NCBI RefSeq assembly: GCF_007923445.1
Contig: NZ_VOJI01000009.1
Coordinates: forward strand, 144,722-208,721
DNA: 64,000 bases
Reading direction: 5' to 3'
Source of the DNA: Puniceibacterium confluentis
GTDB taxonomy: Bacteria; Pseudomonadota; Alphaproteobacteria; Rhodobacterales; Rhodobacteraceae
Made by a program: the position numbers and the translations under genes. The notes beneath the pieces are model-generated. The model saw only the letters and a list, made by a program, of their open reading frames with translations, searched no databases and was not told the origin of the DNA. Shown in pieces: positions 48,552 through 56,749 of the stretch (the first letter of the stretch is position 1; the number at the start of each line of letters is the position of its first letter).

Positions 48552-50372
48552 TCAGCTGTCTTTGCGTTCGGGCCGAGCAGGCAGCAGCGACAAGAGCCGG
48601 ATCCCTTCGGCGCTGCGCGGTTCGTCATCGGGCCCCAGGAACCGCAGGGCGCCGCCATTGGTGCCGAGATCAGCAATGGCGGTTCCTTCGGGATGGGTTT
48701 CGCGCCACTTTTCCAGCGGAAACTCCTCGCTCAGCTTGGTCACACGGAATTCACAACCGTCGGTGATGCGTGCATTCGCCGAAGCGTAGGTGTCACTGGG
48801 CCCGAAGGCGCGCCCCCCCAGGGTGGCCGGCAGCGAATGCCGGGTGCTCTGTTCCTTGGCGCGCCGCAGTTGAAAGACGTTTTCGCGTCCGAACTCCGGG
48901 GCGAGGTCGGTGGCCACGAGGGTGTTGTATGCGTCGTTGTCGGTGGCCGCGATGAGCTGTTCGTAACGCACAAGGTCCAGCCGGTGCTCCGCCGCCTCGG
49001 ACAGAATGTCACCAAAGAAGGTGTCGATTCCCGCCTCGCGGGCGGCGCGCAGATGGGCATGGTTGGGATCGGCGATCATCACCGGCAGGTCCATCTTCTG
49101 CAAGGCCTGCGCCAGCGCCACCGACCAGCGCGACCCGCCAACGATCAGCACCCCAGGACGGTCTGCGGCATGCAGCCCCAGCCAGCGCGCCATCGGGCTG
49201 AGCGTGAAGCCGTGCAGCACCACGCTGGCGGCCACCAGAGCAAAGGCAAGGGACGACACCTGGCCGCCATCCTCGATGCCGATGGCGGCCAGCCGTTCGC
49301 CGAACAATCCGGCCACAGCCACGAGCACCACGCCCCGCGGTCCGGTAAAGGCGACGAGTATCCGTTCCGCCCAGGGCACATCCGAAAATGCCAGCGAGGC
49401 CAGTACCGACGCCGGCCGCGCCACCAGCAGCACGGTGATCACAAATGCCAGCGTCCGCCAGTCCATCGCCATCAGCGTCTCGCGGCTCATGTTGGCGGCC
49501 AGGAGAATGAACACCCCCGACACCAGCAGCACCGTTGCATGCTCCTTGAACCGGCGCATTTCGGTAAAACTCGGCAGGTCCGAATTCGCGATCCACAACC
49601 CCATGAGGGTGACCGCCAGCAGGCCGCTTTCGTGCAGCACGTGATCGGACAGCGCAAAGGTCGCCAGAAGCACGACGAACAGCACCGGAACCTTCATATA
49701 TTCGGGCACCCAGCCCAGACGGAAAGCACGCGCGATGCCAAAGCCCGCGGCCAGCCCCAGCGCCGACGCCGCCAGGATTCCGACAACCATCTCCCACACC
49801 GCCGAGGCGGCTTCGGTCTGGGTCTGCAACACGATGACGACCTCGAACGCCAGCACGGCGGCCAGCGCGCCGACCGGATCGTTCACGATCGCCTCCCACT
49901 GCAAGAGCGCCGCAGGCCGCCGCCGCAGCCGGGCCTGACGCAGCAGCGGCGCGATCACCGTGGGGCCGGTGACAATCAGGATGCCGCCAAAGACGGCAGA
50001 AGTTTCCCAACTGAGGCCGGCGATGTAGCGCAATGTCAGCGCCGACAGAAGCCAGCCCAGCGGGGCGCCGATCACGACCAGCCGCCGGACACCGACCGCC
50101 GCGTCACGCAGCGAGCGAAAGTTGAGGGTCAGGCCCCCTTCGAACAGGATAATGGCAACGGCGATGGCGATGATCGGGCTCATGATGTCGCCAAAGTCAC
50201 GCTTGGGGTCGAGCAGGCCCAGCACCGGCCCGACGAGCAGTCCCGCCAACAGCATGAGCACGATGGCGGGCATGCGAAGACGCCAGGCCAGCCACTGCGA
50301 TCCGACACCAAGCACGCCCACCAGCGCAAATCCAAGAACGGGGTCGATCCCCGCCAGTTCCGAAGTTGCCAT
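48552..50372 (-). CDS. CPA-type sodium/proton antiporter with TrkA-N domain
   Basis: A 606-residue cation/proton antiporter. About twelve transmembrane helices (residues ~10-400), with FEGGLTLNF and a NDPVGALAAVLAFE motif that carries the ion-binding Asp of this family. A cytosolic Rossmann TrkA-N/RCK domain follows (~410-530, VLIVGGSRWSVALAQAL), then a small C-terminal domain. AAAGG precedes the ATG. The specific ion (Na+ or K+) cannot be assigned. Confidence 0.9.
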   Translation of the reverse strand: MATSELAGIDPVLGFALVGVLGVGSQWLAWRLRMPAIVLMLLAGLLVGPVLGLLDPKRDFGDIMSPIIAIAVAIILFEGGLTLNFRSLRDAAVGVRRLVVIGAPLGWLLSALTLRYIAGLSWETSAVFGGILIVTGPTVIAPLLRQARLRRRPAALLQWEAIVNDPVGALAAVLAFEVVIVLQTQTEAASAVWEMVVGILAASALGLAAGFGIARAFRLGWVPEYMKVPVLFVVLLATFALSDHVLHESGLLAVTLMGLWIANSDLPSFTEMRRFKEHATVLLVSGVFILLAANMSRETLMAMDWRTLAFVITVLLVARPASVLASLAFSDVPWAERILVAFTGPRGVVLVAVAGLFGERLAAIGIEDGGQVSSLAFALVAASVVLHGFTLSPMARWLGLHAADRPGVLIVGGSRWSVALAQALQKMDLPVMIADPNHAHLRAAREAGIDTFFGDILSEAAEHRLDLVRYEQLIAATDNDAYNTLVATDLAPEFGRENVFQLRRAKEQSTRHSLPATLGGRAFGPSDTYASANARITDGCEFRVTKLSEEFPLEKWRETHPEGTAIADLGTNGGALRFLGPDDEPRSAEGIRLLSLLPARPERKDS

Positions 50373-50722
50373 GGGGCGTCTCTGCCTTTCTTCCGCGTTG
50401 TGCGGCTTGATCCTGTGCCGGTACGATATATCCGGTTTTACCCGGGGCCGACCAGCACCGATGTCGGGCGGGGTAGCTTCATCCGGGGACGCAGGTCAGG
50501 TCTGTCTGGTTTCGTGCCGGCTGCCGAGGTGCACTTGCCAACGCCGCCTGGCCAGATTGGTTCCCATGCTCCGGACGCCGCCGGGTGCGGGCGTTAATCA
50601 TGGGTGGCCAGCCGAACCCCGGACCTTGCGGCAGAGTCCCGGCAGGCGGTGGTCGGCCCCGCACCTCCCGCCAAGCCGGCGCGACAATCCCGATGCCCCC
50701 GGTCACCGCGCCATAGCCGCCA
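50373..50722. other. Intergenic segment with no gene seen
   Basis: 350 bases between the antiporter start and the dgt stop. No coding frame, tRNA or clear terminator found. Confidence 0.5.
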
Positions 50723-51883
50723 TCAGTACCCGGTTTGCAACAGGTCCAGCCCTGTCAGTCGGGTGTGCTGCTGCAGGGCGAAACGGTCCGTCATCCCGGC
50801 GATATAGTCGGCCACCAGCCGGGCCAGCCCGGCATCCCCGGCTGCGGCGGCAATGTCGCTGTGCCAGCGCTTCGGCAACTCGTCCGGGCGCGACATGTAC
50901 AGCGGAAACAGGTCATTCACCACCTTGGTGACCTTTTCACGCTGCTCCATGACACTGGGCGCACGGTACATGTGTTCGAACAGAAAGGACCGGATACCGC
51001 GAATCTGCGCCCAGACCGGATCTGAAAAGGCGATCACCGGGCGACCGAGATCGCGCACCGACTGCGCGTCGGCACAGCCGGCCTCTTCCATCCGGCGGCG
51101 CGAGGTGTCGATCACATCCGCAACCATCGCCCCGAACACCCGCCGCAGCGCCTCGTGGCGGCGGCGATAGGCGTCGAGCCCGGGATAGGTCGCATCGACC
51201 TCGGCATAGGCGGCATCGATCATCGGCAGACGCGCGATCTGATCCTCGCTGAACAGGCCGGCGCGCAGCCCGTCATGCAGATCGTGATTGTTGTAGGCAA
51301 TGTCGTCCGACAACGCCGCGACCTGTGCCTCGGCGCTGGCATGGGTGTGCAGTTCGAGGTCATGCAGCCGGTCGTATTCCTGCAGGGCCTGCGGCAGCGG
51401 CGACAGGACCGGACCATTGTGTTTTGCAATGCCTTCAAGGGTTTCCCAGGTGAGGTTCAACCCGTCGAACTCGGCATAATGCCGCTCGAGCGAGGTGACG
51501 ATCCGCAGTGCCTGGGCGTTGTGGTCAAACCCGCCCCAGGGCTGCATCAGCAGATCCAGCGCGTCCTCGCCGGTGTGACCAAACGGAGTGTGCCCCAGGT
51601 CATGCGCCAGCGCCACCGCTTCGGTAAGATCGGTGTTGAGGTCGAGCGCCCCGGCGATGGTGCGTGCGACCTGCGCCACTTCGATCGAATGGGTCAGACG
51701 GGTGCGATAGAAATCGCCCTCGTGTTCAACGAACACCTGCGTCTTGTGTTTCAGCCGCCGGAAGGCCGAAGAATGAATGATCCGGTCGCGGTCGCGCTGA
51801 AAACACGACCGGAAGGCGCTTTCCTCTTCGTCGAAAAGCCGTCCGCGAACGCGGTGCGGGTCGCAGGCCTGTGGGGCGCGCAT
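50723..51883 (-). CDS. dgt: Deoxyguanosinetriphosphate triphosphohydrolase-like protein
   Basis: HD-domain dNTP triphosphohydrolase, 386 residues. The metal site is in RLTHSIEVAQVARTIAG and ALAHDLGHTPFGHTGEDAL, with the distal Asp in SDDIAYNNHDLHDGLRAG. These enzymes cut dNTPs to nucleoside and triphosphate and shape dNTP pools. AGGAAT precedes the ATG. It is divergent from erpA. Confidence 0.95.
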   Translation of the reverse strand: MRAPQACDPHRVRGRLFDEEESAFRSCFQRDRDRIIHSSAFRRLKHKTQVFVEHEGDFYRTRLTHSIEVAQVARTIAGALDLNTDLTEAVALAHDLGHTPFGHTGEDALDLLMQPWGGFDHNAQALRIVTSLERHYAEFDGLNLTWETLEGIAKHNGPVLSPLPQALQEYDRLHDLELHTHASAEAQVAALSDDIAYNNHDLHDGLRAGLFSEDQIARLPMIDAAYAEVDATYPGLDAYRRRHEALRRVFGAMVADVIDTSRRRMEEAGCADAQSVRDLGRPVIAFSDPVWAQIRGIRSFLFEHMYRAPSVMEQREKVTKVVNDLFPLYMSRPDELPKRWHSDIAAAAGDAGLARLVADYIAGMTDRFALQQHTRLTGLDLLQTGY

Positions 51884-51992
51884 ATCTTATTCCTGTTCCC
51901 GGGACCGCAGCGCAGCCCATCTCTTGTCGGTCGTCGTCGGGATACGTATATAAAGCCCAGCCTTGGAAAGAAACACCGCGAGAGGTCCGGTC

Positions 51993-52316
51993 ATGCAACT
52001 GCCGCCCAAAGTCACAGAACGCGCCTTTGCCCGTCTGGCCGAAATCGGCGCCGACGCCGAAGGCAAGGTTCTGCGGGTTGCCGTCGAAGGTGGCGGTTGC
52101 TCGGGTTTCCAGTACGAGATCAAGCTCGACACCCCCGAGGAGGATGACCTGATCCTGAGCGGTCAGGGACAGACGGTTGTGGTCGACAAGGTGTCGCTGC
52201 CCTTTCTGTCGAACGCGGTGATTGATTTTACGGAAGAGTTGATCGGCGCGCGTTTTGTCATCGAGAATCCAAACGCCACCTCGTCATGCGGCTGTGGCAC
52301 CAGCTTTTCGATCTAG
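51993..52316 (+). CDS. erpA: Iron-sulfur cluster insertion protein ErpA
   Basis: A-type Fe-S carrier, 107 residues. The three cluster ligands are present: C36 in EGGGCSGFQY, and C99 and C101 in SSCGCGTSF. GAGAGG lies upstream of the ATG. IscA and SufA look alike; the standalone location, away from suf/isc genes and next to dgt, favours ErpA. Confidence 0.92.
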   Translation: MQLPPKVTERAFARLAEIGADAEGKVLRVAVEGGGCSGFQYEIKLDTPEEDDLILSGQGQTVVVDKVSLPFLSNAVIDFTEELIGARFVIENPNATSSCGCGTSFSI

Positions 52317-52586
52317 GTACCAGAGTTGCGAGCCGCTCTGCGTCCGACAGGCTAGCCCTGACAGAGCTTCCAACCGGATCAGCCGGTGCGCAAACGCAAA
52401 CGTCTGACGCGCACAACGGGATTGCCACGGTGCGTCCGTGACAGGACCGGCGCGGCTGACCCCGCATTCCCGGTCTGGCGTCGCGTGGATCACGCAATCT
52501 GGCGCGCCTGACTTTCCCGGCCACGGGTGTGGTCCGGAAATTGTCACAACCCGCAACTTATCCGGAGCTCAAATATCCCGGCGAGC
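52317..52586. other. Intergenic segment with no gene seen
   Basis: Between convergent erpA and the DMT transporter. No coding frame or RNA gene recognised. Confidence 0.5.
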
Positions 52587-52606
52587 GCGAGGGGCTGCCC
52601 CCTCGC
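52587..52606 (-). terminator. Hairpin at the end of the repeat-protein operon
   Basis: GCGAGGGG (52587-52594) and CCCCTCGC (52599-52606) form a perfect 8-base stem with a 4-base loop, 10 bases after the DMT transporter stop. There is no T-run, so termination would need Rho or be partial. Confidence 0.45.
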
Positions 52607-52616
52607 TTCGCAACCG

Positions 52617-53510
52617 TCAGGCCCGCGCTGCGGTGGGCTGCTGGCGCGGCATGTGTTCCGCAAAGACCAGCCAGAGCCCCGATGCGATGACAAGCGCCAC
52701 GCCGGTGAGACTGCCAAGATTTGGAACTTCTCCAAAGGCGACAAAGCCAATCAGGACCATCCAGACAAACTGGAGATTCATCAGCGCCGTGGCCACATAG
52801 GCGGGCAGCAGGCGCAGGGCCACCGTCACGATCCAGCGCGCGGCGAACAGGAACAGCGCGTAGGCAGCGATCCATCCGAGATCCGCCAAGCCCATCGGGC
52901 GCCAGACAAAGGGCAACGCCGCCCCCATGACCACAAGGATGGCCAGGTTGGGATAAAACACCTGGGCCAGCGCATTGGTTTCGATCCGTCCGATGTACCG
53001 GGCGCAGAGCATGGACCCGGTGCCGGTCAGCGCCGCCATAAGCGCCCAGGCATGGCCGGGCTGCACCGCGGACAGGCCACCCGGCAACAGGCAGAACAGC
53101 CCCAGAGTTCCAAGCCCAAGGGCTGCGACCGCCTCGCGGCGCAGGGGTTCGCCCAGGGCCGGGCCGCTCAGCAGTGCGGCGATCACCGGCATCAGCCCGA
53201 TGAACAGGAAGACGTCGGCAAACGGCAACAGCTGGAACGCCTTGAAGAAACCGACGCAGGCCAGAACGGTGAGGCCCGCCCGCAGGGCCATCGCCCGCGG
53301 CGCGCGGGTGCGCAGGCCGCCTGCCCCGGCGGAGCGCTGCATCCGGCTTGCCCCCCAGCTGAGGGCCAGAACCATGGCAGCCGACAAGGCAAACAGCTGT
53401 GGCGCCGCGTAGCCCTGCGAGATCAGCTTGGTGATCCCGTCCGCCGCCGATATCGTCAATGTATAGAGTGCGACCAGAGCCGCCCCGATCAGAGCAACAG
53501 GTGACTTCAT
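52617..53510 (-). CDS. EamA/DMT-family exporter
   Basis: A 297-residue membrane protein with about ten transmembrane helices in two EamA repeats (residues ~1-140 and ~150-290; ALIGAALVALYTLTISAADGITKLISQGYA opens the first). DMT proteins of this family usually export small metabolites such as amino acids. Its ATG overlaps the stop of the upstream unknown gene by 4 bases (ATGA). With the repeat protein further upstream it forms a three-gene operon, suggesting export of a product of that system (inference). Confidence 0.9.
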   Translation of the reverse strand: MKSPVALIGAALVALYTLTISAADGITKLISQGYAAPQLFALSAAMVLALSWGASRMQRSAGAGGLRTRAPRAMALRAGLTVLACVGFFKAFQLLPFADVFLFIGLMPVIAALLSGPALGEPLRREAVAALGLGTLGLFCLLPGGLSAVQPGHAWALMAALTGTGSMLCARYIGRIETNALAQVFYPNLAILVVMGAALPFVWRPMGLADLGWIAAYALFLFAARWIVTVALRLLPAYVATALMNLQFVWMVLIGFVAFGEVPNLGSLTGVALVIASGLWLVFAEHMPRQQPTAARA

Positions 53511-54580
53511 GCCGGCATCCCGACGCGATCAACCCTCGCGAACCCGTGAAAGAACGCCTCGAACAGCGAGTCTTCTTCGGCATGACTGACCACGTTCATG
53601 GCTTCGGGCGACAACTGCGCCTCGATCCTGCCCCGCATTCGGGTCCAGTCGCCGGACCGCGCCTCTTCCATGCGGAACATGCACTCCGACATTTCGCGCA
53701 ACGGCGCACTGCGCAGGTCCGAGCGGTCAAACCGCATCCGGCCCGGCGCGATCGGCGCGCGGAATATGGCGTCTCCGGCCATCGCCTGATGCCAGTGGCA
53801 GACCAGAAATTCGTGGTAGTCGTCATGAACCCCGACGTGATCGTCACAGGTCACGGTAAAGGCCAGCGTCTCGCGGGCCAGCCAGTCGGTCCACAGATCG
53901 GGCGCCGGTTCGCCCGCAAAAGCCATGGCGACACAGATTTCGGCCAGCAAGTCGGCATTCTGGTCAAGGTAGGCCAGCAGTCCGGCATAGTGCAGGCTGG
54001 TGCGGGCGCCCTTGTCCAGTTCCGGGTCGCGCCGACCGTATTCACTGAGGTAGAACACCGCGTGGGTCAGTTCATAGGCCGCTTTCTTGTTGGGCAGGGT
54101 AAAGGTTTCGGCCCGATTGATGAAGGCCCGGACCCGATCGGTCAGCCCATGGTCCCTGGGCAGCGGATCACGGTTGCGGCGCGCCATCAGACGGCGGGCC
54201 TCCATCCGCTGCAGATCCGACAGTTCGGCCTGCGCCAGCCCCTGGGTCGCCGCCCAGTCGACCAGCTGCGCGCCTTTGGAACCCGGCATGCCGAGGTCTT
54301 CGAGGTCGAGTGTGATCGACAACAGAAACCGGTAGTATTGCGGGAAAAAGTTGAGCCGACGCTCCACCGTGTCGTAGAACCCCTGATGCGCCGACAGGGC
54401 ACCCTGGGAAACCTCTGCGCCGGTGCATTCGAGAATATTGAGCACTTCGGCATTTTCCTTGAGCCAGAAAACGTCGTCACCGGTGCGCCGGTCAAGGGCA
54501 AAGCTGGCGAGAAGCGCGCCGATACGCGCATCCTGCGGAGTCAGTCGGGGCGGTACGTTGAGTTGGATGACATTGGTCAT
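53507..54580 (-). CDS. Unknown protein with Cys/His cluster, partner of the repeat protein
   Basis: A 357-residue soluble, mostly helical protein that I cannot place in a named family. Helix-rich segments include ELTHAVFYLSEYGRR (H173) and the region 195-240. The notable part is 245-264, where C245, H248, H252, H256, C261, H262 and H264 are packed together (CDDHVGVHDDYHEF, then LVCHWHQAM), as in a metal site; H333 and H345 lie near the end. There is no signal peptide or membrane span. AAGGGAG precedes the ATG at 54580, 62 bases after the repeat gene; the stop overlaps the exporter start. It may be a maturation enzyme for the repeat protein (inference). Confidence 0.8.
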   Translation of the reverse strand: MTNVIQLNVPPRLTPQDARIGALLASFALDRRTGDDVFWLKENAEVLNILECTGAEVSQGALSAHQGFYDTVERRLNFFPQYYRFLLSITLDLEDLGMPGSKGAQLVDWAATQGLAQAELSDLQRMEARRLMARRNRDPLPRDHGLTDRVRAFINRAETFTLPNKKAAYELTHAVFYLSEYGRRDPELDKGARTSLHYAGLLAYLDQNADLLAEICVAMAFAGEPAPDLWTDWLARETLAFTVTCDDHVGVHDDYHEFLVCHWHQAMAGDAIFRAPIAPGRMRFDRSDLRSAPLREMSECMFRMEEARSGDWTRMRGRIEAQLSPEAMNVVSHAEEDSLFEAFFHGFARVDRVGMPA

Positions 54581-54642
54581 GGTCAGTCTCCCTTGTCGGT
54601 CTTCAGGCAAGGCCAACGGCCCGCCCCGATCTGTACAGCGTC

Positions 54643-55365
54643 TTACGAGCCGGAAGTGAAAAGTGCTGTGCCTTCACCGGCACCGATCTTGACAGTCTTC
54701 AGGGGAGCGGAACCCGAGGTGAACATCTCGACCGCATCGCCGGTTGTGGCCTTGGTGCCGGCCGGAGCGGAACCCGAGGTGAACATCTCGACCGCATCGC
54801 CGGTTGTGGCCTTGGTGCCGGCCGGAGCGGAACCCGAGGTGAACATCTCGACCGCGTCGCCGGTTGTGGCCTTGGTGCCGACCGGAGCGGAACCCGAGGT
54901 GAACATCTCGACCGCATCGCCGGTTGTGGCCTTGGTGCCGGCCGGAGCGGAGCCCGAGGTGAACATCTCGACCGCGTCGCCGGTTGTGGCCTTGGTGCCG
55001 GACGGAGCGGAACCCGAAGTGAACATCTCGACCGCGTCGCCGGTCAGGCTGCGGCTGGATGTCGGCGCCGAACCGGAGGTGAACATCTCGACCGCGTCGC
55101 CGGTCAGGCTGCGGCTGGATGTCGGCGCCGAACCGGAGGTGAACATCTCGACCGCGTCGCCTGTCAGGCTGCGGCTGGATGTCGGTGCCGAACCCGAGGT
55201 GAACAGGCCGGTCACATCACCCAGCAGGGCATCGACGGACATCGCCGGAGCGGAGCCCGAAGTGAACAGGTCACAGGCGTCACCGGCGTGCAGGCTGGCG
55301 GATCTGGCGACACCGCGGACGTTAAGGAATGCTTCGGAAACGGTGTGCTTGAATTGAGCCGACAT
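54643..55365 (-). CDS. Tandem-repeat protein, candidate multi-core peptide precursor
   Basis: A 240-residue protein. Residues 1-27 are a non-repetitive, weakly basic leader (MSAQFKHTVSEAFLNVRG) without a Sec signal. After that the motif FTSGS recurs 11 times (34, 55, 75, 95, 115, 135, 155, 175, 195, 215, 236), nearly always as GDAVEMFTSGSAP, at 20-residue spacing except 21 for the first and last steps. Linkers are SSRSLT in three units and GTKATT in five; the first and last units are divergent. The protein ends exactly at the last FTSGS. The only Cys is C31. GGAGG six bases before the ATG is among the strongest sites in the window. Build and context suggest a peptide precursor; a repetitive structural protein is the alternative. 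Confidence 0.88.
   Translation of the reverse strand: MSAQFKHTVSEAFLNVRGVARSASLHAGDACDLFTSGSAPAMSVDALLGDVTGLFTSGSAPTSSRSLTGDAVEMFTSGSAPTSSRSLTGDAVEMFTSGSAPTSSRSLTGDAVEMFTSGSAPSGTKATTGDAVEMFTSGSAPAGTKATTGDAVEMFTSGSAPVGTKATTGDAVEMFTSGSAPAGTKATTGDAVEMFTSGSAPAGTKATTGDAVEMFTSGSAPLKTVKIGAGEGTALFTSGS
54703..55182 (-). repeat. Eight tandem 60-bp coding repeats
   Basis: Eight units of exactly 60 bases encode residues 62-221 of the repeat protein. Three (55182-55003) are the SSRSLT subtype and five (55002-54703) the GTKATT subtype. Within a subtype copies differ by only a few bases, mainly third positions and one Ala/Val/Ser codon; between subtypes the linker differs fully while the MFTSGS core is kept. 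Confidence 0.97.
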
Positions 55366-55419
55366 TGTGACCTCCAGGGGGGTTGGGATGATGCTGATTT
55401 GCCCCTTGACGCTTGCACG

Positions 55420-55434
55420 GCGAAATTGTTTCGC
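55420..55434. promoter_or_regulatory. Palindrome upstream of the repeat gene
   Basis: GCGAAA-TTG-TTTCGC is a perfect 6-3-6 inverted repeat, 55 bases upstream of the repeat gene start, where its promoter should lie. It is a candidate operator; the regulator is unknown. Confidence 0.5.
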
Positions 55435-55471
55435 AAAATGCTTTTCTCGACATGCGTGTTTTTCCGCTAAG

Positions 55472-55557
55472 TTACCCACATGAAAACATTGCTTTACGCA
55501 ACGGAACTCACTTCGGTTCTGAAAGTTATCCACAGGGTGAAAAAAAATTTATCCGAT
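55472..55557 (+). promoter_or_regulatory. DnaA-type boxes and AT-rich stretch
   Basis: TTATCCACA (55526-55534) is a perfect DnaA box; TTACCCACA (55472-55480) differs by one base in the same direction 54 bases away. An A/T run (55539-55552) follows, and a partial TTATCC at 55549. The whole gap 55366-55733, between the repeat gene and xthA, holds no coding frame. Confidence 0.5.
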
Positions 55558-55733
55558 GACACAAAAAAGCCCGAATCTGCCGCCTGTCCGCGTCGGACAC
55601 ACGCCGAATCGTGACCGGAATCGGCGGGGTCCTGACACCTTTTGAACAAGATGATTCTCCGCCCGGTACAGATCCCGTCCTTGTCAGGGTCCGGAGATCG
55701 GGGATAGATGCGGTGCAGCATCAGGAGGTCGCC

Positions 55734-56516
55734 ATGAAAATCGCCAGCTTCAACATCAACGGGGTCAAGGCGCGGATCGAGGCGCTGATCGCCTGGCTTG
55801 ACGAGGCTCAACCTCATGTGGCGCTGCTGCAGGAGATCAAGTCGGTAGACGAAAACTTTCCGCGCGAACTGATCGAAGAGCGTGGCTACAACGTCGAGAC
55901 CCACGGTCAGAAAGGGTTCAACGGCGTTGCGATCCTGTCGAAACTTCCACTTGAGGACGTGCGCCGCGGCCTGCCCGGCGACGACGCCGACGAACAGGCC
56001 CGCTGGATCGAGGCGACGGTGGTCGGCGACAGCCACGCCGTGCGGCTCTGCGGGCTGTACCTGCCCAACGGCAATCCGGCCCCGGGGCCGAAATACGACT
56101 ACAAGCTGGCCTGGATGGCGCGTCTGGAGGCCCGGGCAAAGGCCCTGCTGGCGGACGAGATGCCGGCGCTGATGGCCGGGGACTACAACGTGATCCCCCA
56201 ACCCGAGGACGCGGCCAACCCCAAGGCCTGGGAAGAGGACGCCCTGTATCTGCCCCAGACCCGCGCCGCGTTTCGCCGGATCCTGAACCTGGGCTTTACC
56301 GAGGCTTTCCGGGCACGCACGCAGGGGCCGGGGCATTATTCCTTCTGGGATTATCAGGCCGGCGCCTGGGACCGCAACAATGGCATCCGCATCGACCATT
56401 TCCTGCTGAGCCCGGCCTGTGCCGACATGCTGACCGCCTGCGAGATCGACAGACACGTGCGCGGGCGCGAAAAGCCGTCCGATCATGTCCCGGTCTGGGT
56501 CGAGCTCGCCGCCTGA
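55734..56516 (+). CDS. xthA: Exodeoxyribonuclease III
   Basis: AP endonuclease/exonuclease III of base-excision repair, 260 residues. Catalytic motifs: SFNINGVKAR, LLQEIKSVDENFP with metal-binding Glu34, YLPNGNP, LMAGDYNVIPQ and the C-terminal KPSDHVPVWVEL with the Asp-His pair. AGGAGG lies just before the ATG at 55734. It is divergent from the repeat gene. Confidence 0.97.
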   Translation: MKIASFNINGVKARIEALIAWLDEAQPHVALLQEIKSVDENFPRELIEERGYNVETHGQKGFNGVAILSKLPLEDVRRGLPGDDADEQARWIEATVVGDSHAVRLCGLYLPNGNPAPGPKYDYKLAWMARLEARAKALLADEMPALMAGDYNVIPQPEDAANPKAWEEDALYLPQTRAAFRRILNLGFTEAFRARTQGPGHYSFWDYQAGAWDRNNGIRIDHFLLSPACADMLTACEIDRHVRGREKPSDHVPVWVELAA

Positions 56517-56749
56517 CTCCGCTGTCGGCGGAAGCAGTGCGCAGCGGGGTCGCCGAGCGACCTGCCCGTCCGCTGCCCAGTCCCGCTGCCCCGTCGCGCT
56601 GCCCTGCTGACCGAAACCCTGGCTGCCCACAAAGCGCGCGGACCCCGGCAACCTGCCCGTCACGGTGCCGCGGATCGATGCCACCGCTTGCACCCGCGCG
56701 ACCGCAGGCTTACATCTGGGGAGAACACAGATCAGCGGAGCCCGGACAC

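Noticed and set aside
46801-50597. Very long plus-strand frames opposite argS and the antiporter
   Set aside because: Antisense frames to well-identified conserved genes, common in GC-rich DNA; no family similarity or start signals.
54703-55182. CRISPR-like or minisatellite array
   Set aside because: Units are contiguous with no unique spacers, exactly 60 bases and in frame, so they are coding repeats.
53459-55357. A 632-codon open frame on the plus strand, antisense to the repeat gene and its partner
   Set aside because: It is open because the 60-base repeat unit is a multiple of three and GC-rich antisense frames lack stops. The minus strand has the ribosome binding sites, codon pattern and operon overlaps.
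55472-55557. Chromosomal origin oriC
   Set aside because: Only two good DnaA boxes and no neighbouring genes typical of alphaproteobacterial origins; kept only as a DnaA-box observation.
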